Below are positions 1 through 5,444 of a DNA stretch of 11,881 nucleotides, one piece after another (position 1 is the first letter of the stretch; every line of letters starts with the position of its first letter). Both the position numbers and the translations under genes were made by a program. The notes under the pieces were generated by a model that saw only the letters and a list, made by a program, of their open reading frames with translations, did not search any database and was not told the DNA's origin. Origin of the DNA: an uncultured Verrucomicrobiota bacterium (GTDB lineage: Bacteria > Verrucomicrobiota > Kiritimatiellia > RFP12 > UBA3636); assembly GCA_946534745.1 (NCBI GenBank), contig CAMNDA010000427.1:1-11881 (forward strand), given 5' to 3'.

Positions 1-333
1 CCGGCCGCCTCGCCCGCTACGTGCAAGATCGTCCGCACGATGCTCGAAGGCGTGGTCGGGCCCGAGGGCACGGCGCGACGGGCGGCGGTTCCTGGACTCG
101 GTATCGCGGGAAAGACCTCGACGTTTCCGATCAAGAAGGGGAATGTCTATTCGCAGGACTACCGCGCGATGTTCGCCGGCTTCTTCGAGTCGGGCGGACG
201 GGCCTGGACGATCCTCGTCGTATTCGAGATTCCGGAGTCGACCCGATGGAAGGACGCCGGCGTCGTCGCGGCGCCCGTCTTCGCCAGAATCGCGTCCGGC
301 ATCCTCGGGATGCCGGAAGGCGAAGCGCCGTAG
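1..333 (+). CDS. Penicillin-binding protein, C-terminal end of transpeptidase domain (5' partial)
   Basis: The reading frame is open from base 1 to a TAG at 331-333 (110 codons visible). It matches the last part of class B penicillin-binding proteins (FtsI/PBP2/SpoVD type), periplasmic D,D-transpeptidases that cross-link peptidoglycan. Visible landmarks are 'VPGLGIAGKTSTF', which is the position of the KTG box; 'YRAMFAGFFESG', the conserved strand after it; and 'VVAAPVFARIASGIL', the usual C-terminal helix. The third residue of the KTG box is Ser, not Gly (codons at 112-120 read K-T-S). The N-terminal dimerisation region and the SxxK and SxN boxes lie outside the window, so FtsI and SpoVD-like paralogues cannot be told apart. 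A strong hairpin begins 20 bases after the stop, so this is probably the last gene of its transcript. Confidence 0.85.
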   Translation, partial: PAASPATCKIVRTMLEGVVGPEGTARRAAVPGLGIAGKTSTFPIKKGNVYSQDYRAMFAGFFESGGRAWTILVVFEIPESTRWKDAGVVAAPVFARIASGILGMPEGEAP

Positions 334-352
334 CCGCCGCGGACAGTGCCCT

Positions 353-382
353 CGCGTGGCGGGGTGGGGACCCCGCCACGCG
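353..382 (+). terminator. Perfect 12-bp hairpin after the penicillin-binding protein gene
   Basis: Arms CGCGTGGCGGGG (353-364) and CCCCGCCACGCG (371-382) are exactly complementary around a 6-base loop. The position 20 bases after the stop suits a transcript end. There is no T-run, so it may instead be a 3'-end stabiliser or a REP-like element. The core GTGGCGGGG recurs in a hairpin at 8781-8807 and, inverted, near 11322-11335. Confidence 0.55.
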
Positions 383-396
383 GGCGGAATCCGCGA

Positions 397-603
397 TCAG
401 ATTACCGATTCGGCGAGCCGGCGCCAGTGCGGGGCGAGGTAGAACGGCAGGGAGAGGAGCCGGAAGGGCTTGCGCGAGCCGTCGAGATCCGTGAAGGTCG
501 TTTCGAGCCAGGAGGGCCTGTCGCCGTTGAAGCGCAGTCCGAAGTCGGAGCGCTTCTCGGTGATTTTGAAAAATGCTCCCTCCAGGACGTCAACTGGCGG
601 CAC
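397..603 (-). pseudogene. Small minus-strand coding remnant, possible C-terminal fragment of a lost gene
   Basis: On the minus strand a frame ends at TGA (complement of 397-399) and reads upstream through 'GAFFKITEKRSDFGLRF', 'SWLETTFTDLDGS' and ends 'FYLAPHWRRLAESVI'. From about 575 down to 397 nearly every codon ends in G or C, as in the real genes of this window. The composition looks protein-like, with well-placed aromatic and charged residues. Above about 580 the codons become A/T-rich and lose this bias. The only in-frame start candidate near the bias boundary is GTG at 603-601, with no ribosome binding site. I therefore read it as the tail of a gene whose 5' part was lost, although a 68-residue protein is possible. 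I do not recognise a family. The gene faces the penicillin-binding protein gene tail to tail. Confidence 0.45.
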
Positions 604-652
604 ATTCGCGCCAACATACTTCGATTTTACTTGGATCTGCTTGATTCGTCCC

Positions 653-681
653 TTGTCCCGCCGCCCGGAATCGGCTATCCT
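653..681 (+). promoter_or_regulatory. Promoter of the glycoside hydrolase gene
   Basis: TTGTCC (653-658), a 17-bp spacer and TATCCT (676-681) preceded by GGC. The -10 region resembles the other -10 boxes here (TGCTATGCT, TGCTAGGCT, TGCTAGGTT, TGCTAGACT). The predicted start near 688 leaves a leader of about 80 nt. Confidence 0.5.
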
Positions 682-682
682 T

Positions 683-709
683 TCTCCCCGTGGCGCGCGG
701 ACGGGGAGA
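683..709 (+). promoter_or_regulatory. Inverted repeat at the transcription start of the glycoside hydrolase gene
   Basis: TCTCCCCGT (683-691) and ACGGGGAGA (701-709) are perfectly complementary with a 9-base spacer. The dyad begins 2 bases after the -10 box, so it spans the predicted start site. It could be a repressor operator in DNA or a 5'-end hairpin in the mRNA; sequence alone does not separate these. Confidence 0.45.
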
Positions 710-768
710 GACCGGCCCGCCGGGCTGTCCGGACGGGGCGCCAACGGCGGAGAGAGAGAAGGCAAGTC

Positions 769-3700
769 ATGTTCGCTCACAGAATTTCGGTTGCGGCGGT
801 CTGCGCGGCGGCGGCGGCGGCGATGGCCGGGCCGGCGTGGGAGGGAAAACTGGACGCCCCCGAATGGCCCGACGTGACGCCGCACTTCTACGACGCCGCG
901 AACGACCCGGCGTGCAGCGTCCGGGGCCCGTACTTCGGGGGCCGCTTCATCTCCGCGGCCGCCGACGCCGAAGGGCGCGCCGGAGGCGCCGACCCCGCGC
1001 CGAAATACCGGCTGCGCCGCCGCTTCGAGCTGAAGGCCGCTCCCGCGGACGCCTGGCTCCAGGGAGTCGGCGACACGATGGCCACGTTCAGCCTCAACGG
1101 GCGCGTCGCCATGCGCTCCGCCTACGATCGCAGCGCGGCGGACGGCGTGCCGGCGTCCGCGAACGTCCGCTCCCTTCTCCGCGAAGGGGAGAACGTGCTG
1201 GACGTGGAGTACGCGATCAACGCCCGGATGGAGTACGGCGTGCGCAGGCCCTACCCCGGCGGCGTGCTGGCGGAGCTCTTCGTCGCCTACGCCGACGGAA
1301 CGACGGAGCGCATCGACACCGACGACTCGTTCGAGTCGTCCGTGGACGGAAGGGCCTGGACGGGGGTCGTCTGCTCCGACCCGCCGCCGGCGCCGCCGCG
1401 CTGCACGCGCCTCGCCTACCGCGACTTCGCCCGCCCGCAACGCTTCCTCGGCGGCGGGCCCGGGTCGCCGCGCGTCCGGGCGGGCGAGACGGCGGCGCTC
1501 CGCTACGAGTTCGAGGGGGCGCCGCCGGAAGGCGACTTCGAGGCCGACCTCGCGCTGCGCCGCGGCGACGCCACGTGGTGGGAGGAGACGCTGTCGCTCG
1601 GGAGCTCGAACGTCGTCCGCCTCGCGGACGGCCGCTGGCGGCTGGAGATTCCGTTCGAGACGCCCCTCTACTGCCATTCGGGCGAATACGAGATCCGGCT
1701 CTCGTCCTCCGCCGTCTGCTGCGACGGGGGGGAATGGCCCGGAGGACGCCTGGGGATCTCCGCGCGCAAGGCGTCCGACATCCCCGGCTTCGACCATCCG
1801 GTCCGGGCCGAGGTGAAGCCGGTGTCGGGCGTGCCCACGGTCCATCTGGACGGCACGCCGTTCCCGCTCCTGTGGGGCGGCGTCCAGTACCTGCGGCGCC
1901 CGGACCGCCTGCCGCGCCACAGCGACATGCCGCTCACCGCGGTCACGGTCTACAACAATTGCGTGGACTGGCATCCGCGGCTCGGTACGTACGACTTCTC
2001 CTCGTTCGACCGCATCGCCGAGAAATACCGCCGGGCGAATCCCGACGCCTGGTTCGTCTGGGACCTGTCGGTCTACCCGCCGGCGGACTTCGCGCAGCGG
2101 CACCCGGAGGAGATGGCCGCCGACGAAACCGGGGACATCGTCCCGGCCAGCCGCTTCAGCTGGAGCTACGCCTCGCGGCTCGGGCTCGACGAGATCAAGG
2201 AGATGACGGAGCGCGCGATCCGCCGTCTGGAATCGTCCCCCTACGCCAACCGGATCATCGGCTACCGCGTGAACTCGGGCGTCACGGTGGAATGGCTGGG
2301 ATGGGACGCGAAGCCCGGCCACGTGCGCGACTTCTCGGACGTCAACAAACGGGACTTCGCGGCGTTCGCCGCCGAACGGTATCCCGGGCTCGCGGACCCG
2401 CATGTCCCCGACCTCGCCGAGCGGCAGGCGCTCGATTCGCCCCTGGACGTCCTCTGGGACGGGGAGCGGCATCGGAACGCGATCGCCTACATGGACTACA
2501 ACTCGTGGATCATCGCGAAGGACGCGCTGGAGGCGTGCGGGCACGCGAAGGACGTGCTGCGGTCGCTCGGGCGCACCAAGCTCGTGGGGACCTACTACGG
2601 CTACACGTTCTACCTGAACGCGAGCGGGTTCGACCAGTGGCGCGGTCACTTCGCCCTCAAGACGCTGCTGGACGGGAACGACGGGCGGATCGACTTCCTG
2701 CTTTCGCCCCAGAGCTACGGCGAGCGCCGGATCGGCGACGCCTGCGGCGACATGAAGCCGTCCGCCACGCTGAACGCCGCCGGCATCCTGGCCGTCAACG
2801 AGGACGACACGCGCACGCACAACCGGATCCGGCCGAACTTCTACGGCTTCAAGCAGACCCTGACCCCCGAGCAGACCGCCGCGGTGCTGCTGCGCGACGC
2901 GGCCGCCACGATGTGCCGCGGGGGCTGGCCGTACTTCTACGCGCTCGCGACGGGCGTCGACTGCGATTCCCCCGAATGCGCGAAAGTCGGCCGCGACGTG
3001 CTCGACGCGATGCGCTTCTGCCTCGGGCGCCGGGTCGGCCGCCACGCCGAGGTGGCGCTCGTCGCGAGCGAGCGGTCGATCGTGTCGACGCCGTCGCTCA
3101 ACCGGCGCCCGTTCGCCCGGACGGGCCGCTGGACGCAGGAGTACGCCCCCGACGGCACCGTGAAGCGCGCCGAGGAGAGGCTCGCGGTCTACAACGGCGA
3201 GATCTTCGGCGCCCTGCACACGAAGTTCGCGCGCTCCGGAACGCCGGTCGACTTCCTGCTGGCGGAGGACCTCGGCCGGTACGCCGGCGACTACAGACTT
3301 TACGTCTTCCTGAACCAGCTGACCTTCGACGACTCCGTCCGCGAGGCGGTGGAGCGGATCCGCGAGCGCGGCGCGACGATCCTCTGGCTCTACGCGCCCG
3401 GCTGGAGCAGGGGCAATTCGCTCGCGGACATGAAGGCCCTCACGGGCATCGAGTTCGAGCGCATCGCGGAGCCGACCGTGGCCGGCGTGAAGATGGAGGG
3501 CGACGGCCGCTGGATGGGCATGCCGGACGCGCAGGTCGCGCAGGCGTTCGCCCCGGTCGCGGCCGACGAGGTGCTGGGCGTCTACGCGAACGGCAAGCCG
3601 GGGCTGACGGTCTCGACGGTCGGCGGCTCGCCGTCGTACTTCTCGGGCGCGTGGCAGCTCGACATCCCCTTCATCCGGTCGCTCGCCGCGAAGGCCGGCG

Positions 3701-3933
3701 TGCACGTCTGGTGCGACTCGGACGATCCGATCGAGGCGAACGACGCGCTGTTCACGCTGCATGCGCGCACGGCGGGCGCGAAGACCGTCCGCCTGCCGCG
3801 CAGGACGACCGTCGTCGACCTGGTCGGCCGCCGCGTGGTCGCGCGCGACACGGACGTGTTCTCGTTCGACGCCGACCTCCACTCGACGCATCTGTTCTAC
3901 TACGGCGACGACGCGGAGGAGTTCCTCCGGTAG
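769..3933 (+). CDS. Secreted glycoside hydrolase, GH42-like (clan GH-A), 1054 aa
   Basis: The ATG at 769 follows a purine-rich ribosome site (GAGAGAGAAGG) and starts a signal peptide: H4-R5, an alanine-rich core, cleavage near A20 or A23. The frame is open far upstream, but that part is not protein-like. Region order: a galactose-binding-like beta-sandwich (about 80-185, with 'FSLNGRV' and 'LREGENVLDVEY'); a beta/Ig-like linker (about 230-340); a TIM-barrel-like region from 'VHLDGTPFPLLWGG' (about 355) to about 725; then an alpha/beta region like the GH42 trimerisation domain ('DYRLYVFLNQLTF', 'RGATILWLYAPG'). Candidate catalytic acids are E508 after 'GYRVNSGVTV' and E678 in 'LAVNEDDTRTH'. 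The second context recalls GH42-like planctomycete/PVC proteins in which this Glu is the nucleophile. It probably removes sugars from complex glycans in the periplasm or outside the cell. Substrate and exact family are not determinable here. Confidence 0.8.
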   Translation: MFAHRISVAAVCAAAAAAMAGPAWEGKLDAPEWPDVTPHFYDAANDPACSVRGPYFGGRFISAAADAEGRAGGADPAPKYRLRRRFELKAAPADAWLQGVGDTMATFSLNGRVAMRSAYDRSAADGVPASANVRSLLREGENVLDVEYAINARMEYGVRRPYPGGVLAELFVAYADGTTERIDTDDSFESSVDGRAWTGVVCSDPPPAPPRCTRLAYRDFARPQRFLGGGPGSPRVRAGETAALRYEFEGAPPEGDFEADLALRRGDATWWEETLSLGSSNVVRLADGRWRLEIPFETPLYCHSGEYEIRLSSSAVCCDGGEWPGGRLGISARKASDIPGFDHPVRAEVKPVSGVPTVHLDGTPFPLLWGGVQYLRRPDRLPRHSDMPLTAVTVYNNCVDWHPRLGTYDFSSFDRIAEKYRRANPDAWFVWDLSVYPPADFAQRHPEEMAADETGDIVPASRFSWSYASRLGLDEIKEMTERAIRRLESSPYANRIIGYRVNSGVTVEWLGWDAKPGHVRDFSDVNKRDFAAFAAERYPGLADPHVPDLAERQALDSPLDVLWDGERHRNAIAYMDYNSWIIAKDALEACGHAKDVLRSLGRTKLVGTYYGYTFYLNASGFDQWRGHFALKTLLDGNDGRIDFLLSPQSYGERRIGDACGDMKPSATLNAAGILAVNEDDTRTHNRIRPNFYGFKQTLTPEQTAAVLLRDAAATMCRGGWPYFYALATGVDCDSPECAKVGRDVLDAMRFCLGRRVGRHAEVALVASERSIVSTPSLNRRPFARTGRWTQEYAPDGTVKRAEERLAVYNGEIFGALHTKFARSGTPVDFLLAEDLGRYAGDYRLYVFLNQLTFDDSVREAVERIRERGATILWLYAPGWSRGNSLADMKALTGIEFERIAEPTVAGVKMEGDGRWMGMPDAQVAQAFAPVAADEVLGVYANGKPGLTVSTVGGSPSYFSGAWQLDIPFIRSLAAKAGVHVWCDSDDPIEANDALFTLHARTAGAKTVRLPRRTTVVDLVGRRVVARDTDVFSFDADLHSTHLFYYGDDAEEFLR

Positions 3934-3949
3934 CGCCCCGATTCTCCGA

Positions 3950-3985
3950 GAATGCCGCCGCGCGACTGCGTCGCGGGCGGCATTC
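3950..3985 (+). terminator. Terminator-like hairpin after the glycoside hydrolase gene
   Basis: GAATGCCGCC (3950-3959) pairs with GGCGGCATTC (3976-3985). Inside, GCGAC pairs with GTCGC around a TGC loop, leaving small bulges. It starts 16 bases after the stop and is followed by the modestly T-rich GTCGTTTG. Confidence 0.65.
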
Positions 3986-4021
3986 GTCGTTTGTCCGCGG
4001 CGCGGGCGGCGTGCAGGGGCG

Positions 4022-4125
4022 CAACGGCGATTGACAAGCGCGCGGCGGCTCTGCTAGGCTTCGATTTATCGCACCGCGCACGGGCCAAAATCCCTCCCGC
4101 GGTCCGCGGTCCACTCCGGAAGGCC
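4022..4125 (+). repeat. Promoter-bearing direct repeat, copy A
   Basis: The first ~84 bases align without gaps to 5097-5180 at a constant offset of 1075. I count 5 mismatches (about 94% identity). Beyond that the copies align only with a gap, through the GGAAG(G)CC stretch. The repeat carries the -35, -10 and early leader of the downstream gene. Confidence 0.8.
4031..4060 (+). promoter_or_regulatory. Promoter of the nucleotidyltransferase-fold gene
   Basis: A perfect TTGACA (4031-4036), an 18-bp spacer ending in TGC, and TAGGCT (4055-4060). The predicted start near 4067 gives a leader of about 65 nt with a GGAAGG ribosome site at 4118-4123. Confidence 0.7.
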
Positions 4126-4132
4126 GGACGTC

Positions 4133-4720
4133 ATGGACATCGAAGCCGCAAAATCGGACATTCTCGCAACGGAAGACCTGCTTGAGCGCGCGCTCAAGCT
4201 TTCGGGTCTTGTCACGGCTTTGTTCGCCGAACAGGGATATCGTCTCGTCGTTGTGGGCGGTTCCGCCGTCGAATTCTACACGGAAGGCGGCTACATGTCG
4301 GGCGACATCGATTTCTGCCGCTACCTTTCCCGCGCAATCCCCCTGCGGCTGGCGCAGGATGTCATGGCCCGGCTCGACGCGAAAGGAGGGCCGCGCAGTT
4401 GGCGCGTTCTCGGTCTTTTCGTCGACCTGCTCGGCTATCTCGAAAACGAATCGACCAGTCCGAAGCGGAAACTGGAAACGCCCTACGGCCCCATCGAAAT
4501 CATCCCGCCGGAACTGGCCCTCGTGGAACGGGTTCTGGGCGCCTACTATCCGACCCCCTCGGAAGAGGCGGCGGTCGTCGCCAAGAAGATGATGGCGACG
4601 AGCCTCGCGGATCCGACGTTCGACTGGGCGGAGGCGGAACGGCTCGCCGACCTGCGCGATTTCAAGATCCTCCCGGAGTTCCGGGCGATGAAGAAGGAGG
4701 TCGAAGGTGGAAACGCCTGA
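4133..4720 (+). CDS. Nucleotidyltransferase-fold protein (AbiEii/DUF6036-like), 195 aa
   Basis: ATG at 4133 lies 9 bases after GGAAGG (4118-4123). The protein shows the minimal nucleotidyltransferase signature: an N-terminal helix, then 'VVVGGSAVEFY' (G42-G43-S44) and, after a short loop, 'SGDIDFC' with D58 and D60 as the paired metal-binding aspartates. A later strand, 'IEIIPPELALVERV', and an alpha-helical C-terminal half follow. This layout fits cytoplasmic AbiEii/AbiGii-type or DUF6036 proteins, some of which are toxins that nucleotidylate tRNA or other substrates. Residues that transfer nucleotides appear intact, but I cannot name the target. The next gene starts inside its last codons, so the two are translationally coupled. 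It has its own promoter, and with the second repeat copy it forms a unit bounded by direct repeats. Confidence 0.75.
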   Translation: MDIEAAKSDILATEDLLERALKLSGLVTALFAEQGYRLVVVGGSAVEFYTEGGYMSGDIDFCRYLSRAIPLRLAQDVMARLDAKGGPRSWRVLGLFVDLLGYLENESTSPKRKLETPYGPIEIIPPELALVERVLGAYYPTPSEEAAVVAKKMMATSLADPTFDWAEAERLADLRDFKILPEFRAMKKEVEGGNA

Positions 4721-4916
4721 CATCGTCATTACCTGGGAAGAGTGGAAGCGCGGCCGCGAGGCCAAGCGCTCGCTTCTTCGCCGTCTGGGCCTGGACAAAC
4801 CCTGCCGCCGCGCGGCGAGTTCTTCCGACAAACGTCTCCGACCGGCATTCGGCGGCGAACGCGGCCCGGCCTTCGTCGCCGAAGGTCCGGCGACTTACGA
4901 CGGAAAGCCCGTTTAG
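4707..4916 (+). CDS. Small overlapping protein, partner of the nucleotidyltransferase-fold protein, 69 aa
   Basis: A GTG start at 4707 overlaps the previous gene by 14 bases and sits 6 bases after a textbook AAGGAGG (4694-4700), the best ribosome site in the window. The N-terminal 30 residues look protein-like: acidic 'ITWEEWKRG' followed by a basic helix 'REAKRSLLRRLGLDKP'. The rest is low-complexity and could be read-through of non-coding sequence after an old frameshift. I recognise no family. A tightly coupled small protein beside a nucleotidyltransferase suggests an antitoxin or regulator. However, canonical AbiE order puts the larger antitoxin first, so this is inference from position only. 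Confidence 0.55.
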   Translation: METPDIVITWEEWKRGREAKRSLLRRLGLDKPCRRAASSSDKRLRPAFGGERGPAFVAEGPATYDGKPV

Positions 4917-4951
4917 GGAAACTGGCTTCCCTGGATCGGTTCCCGCGATCC

Positions 4952-5023
4952 GACCTCGCGACTTGCCGACTTGCCGACCCGCCGACTTGGTCCAAGTCGT
5001 CAAGTCGACCGGTCGCCAAGTCG
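4952..5023 (+). repeat. Eight-base-period repeat that inverts at its centre
   Basis: Units of 8 bases begin at 4952, 4960, 4968, 4976 and 4984 (GACCTCGC, GACTTGCC, GACTTGCC, GACCCGCC, GACTTGGT). Reverse-complement units continue in phase at 4991, 4999, 5007 and 5015 (TCCAAGTC, GTCAAGTC, GACCGGTC, GCCAAGTC). The arms fold on a near-perfect dyad at 4984-4998, GACTTGG-T-CCAAGTC. A relative lies at 10725-10754. It is non-coding and just upstream of a terminator. Confidence 0.75.
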
Positions 5024-5028
5024 TCACC

Positions 5029-5056
5029 GGCCGCGGCGCTCTGCGCCGCGGCCTTT
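5029..5056 (+). terminator. Strong intrinsic terminator of the nucleotidyltransferase unit
   Basis: GGCCGCGGCGC (5029-5039) and GCGCCGCGGCC (5043-5053) form a perfect 11-bp stem with a TCT loop, followed by TTTCCTGCTT. This is the strongest simple terminator in the window. It closes transcription from the 4031 promoter before the second repeat copy. Confidence 0.8.
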
Positions 5057-5096
5057 CCTGCTTCAGGTAGAGCCGTCCGCGCTTGCAATCGCCGCT

Positions 5097-5193
5097 CAAC
5101 GGCGATTGACAAGCGCGCGGCGGCTCTGCTATGCTTCGATTTGTCGCACCGCGCGCGGGCCAACATCCCTTCCGCGGTCCCCGCCGGAAGCCA
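5097..5193 (+). repeat. Promoter-bearing direct repeat, copy B
   Basis: Second copy of the element at 4022-4125. The -10 differs by one base (TATGCT, closer to consensus than TAGGCT). The copies diverge after the GGAAGCC stretch: copy A leads to a short leader and a gene, copy B to a long structured leader. Confidence 0.8.
5106..5135 (+). promoter_or_regulatory. Promoter of the structured leader and GIY-YIG gene
   Basis: TTGACA (5106-5111), 18-bp spacer, TATGCT (5130-5135). A 9-bp inverted repeat, CAATCGCCG (5086-5094) and CGGCGATTG (5100-5108), overlaps the -35 box. Copy A lacks the left arm, so this dyad is unique to copy B. Predicted start is near 5142. Confidence 0.7.
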
Positions 5194-5241
5194 CGGGCCA
5201 AAAGCTCGGAGCGGAAAGCGGAGCGGCAAGACAAAAGAACC

Positions 5242-5374
5242 GATTTGCACTCGCAAATCCATTCGTTCGCTGGAAATCTGGACAATTTCCTATTCAGAAC
5301 GGTGGCTGCGAGGTTGCGCGCAAGCGCGCCTCTCTCCTGCTTTCTGAATAAGGCCGTCCAGAGCCTCCAGCGAA
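5242..5374 (+). ncRNA. Structured leader RNA or small RNA upstream of the GIY-YIG gene
   Basis: The stretch folds into a small hairpin GATTTGC/GCAAATC (5242-5248 with 5253-5259, loop ACTC) and then a long rod of perfect helices separated by bulges. The rod pairs are TTCGCTGGA 5266-5274 with TCCAGCGAA 5366-5374, CTGGAC 5278-5283 with GTCCAG 5356-5361, and TATTCAGAA 5291-5299 with TTCTGAATA 5342-5350. The tip contains GAGG/CCTC at 5310-5313 and 5329-5332. These nested helices are unlikely by chance and no protein frame explains them. The RNA would start near 5142. It could be an independent small RNA or a 5' leader. I do not match it to a known RNA family; I considered 6S and SRP RNA and saw no conserved motif. 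Confidence 0.5.
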
Positions 5375-5398
5375 AACAGCGGAGAGGCTTTCTTTCGT
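5360..5398 (+). terminator. Terminator hairpin competing with the leader rod
   Basis: AGAGCCTC (5360-5367) can pair with GAGGCTTT (5384-5391, one G-U pair), followed by the T-rich CTTTC. Its left arm shares bases with two rod helices (5356-5361 and 5366-5374), so both structures cannot form fully together. That is the usual architecture of an attenuator. It lies about 50 bases before the GIY-YIG start codon. Confidence 0.5.
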
Positions 5399-5444
5399 TC
5401 CCAAGGGCTTCTCGACAAACCCGGGGACAAAGGAAAACCGAGCT

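Noticed and set aside
397..3891. Very long open frame on the minus strand opposite the glycoside hydrolase gene
   Set aside because: It is a by-product of G/C-ending codons on the plus strand. The product is Arg/Val/Ala/Asp-rich without domains, except the last ~70 residues at 397-603, which are kept separately.
4960..5022. CRISPR array
   Set aside because: Units are 8 bases, contiguous and inverted at the centre, with no spacers; no cas genes are present.
5242..5374. 6S RNA or SRP RNA
   Set aside because: The rod shape is similar, but I see neither the SRP loop motif nor a convincing 6S central bubble, so it is reported only as an unassigned structured RNA.
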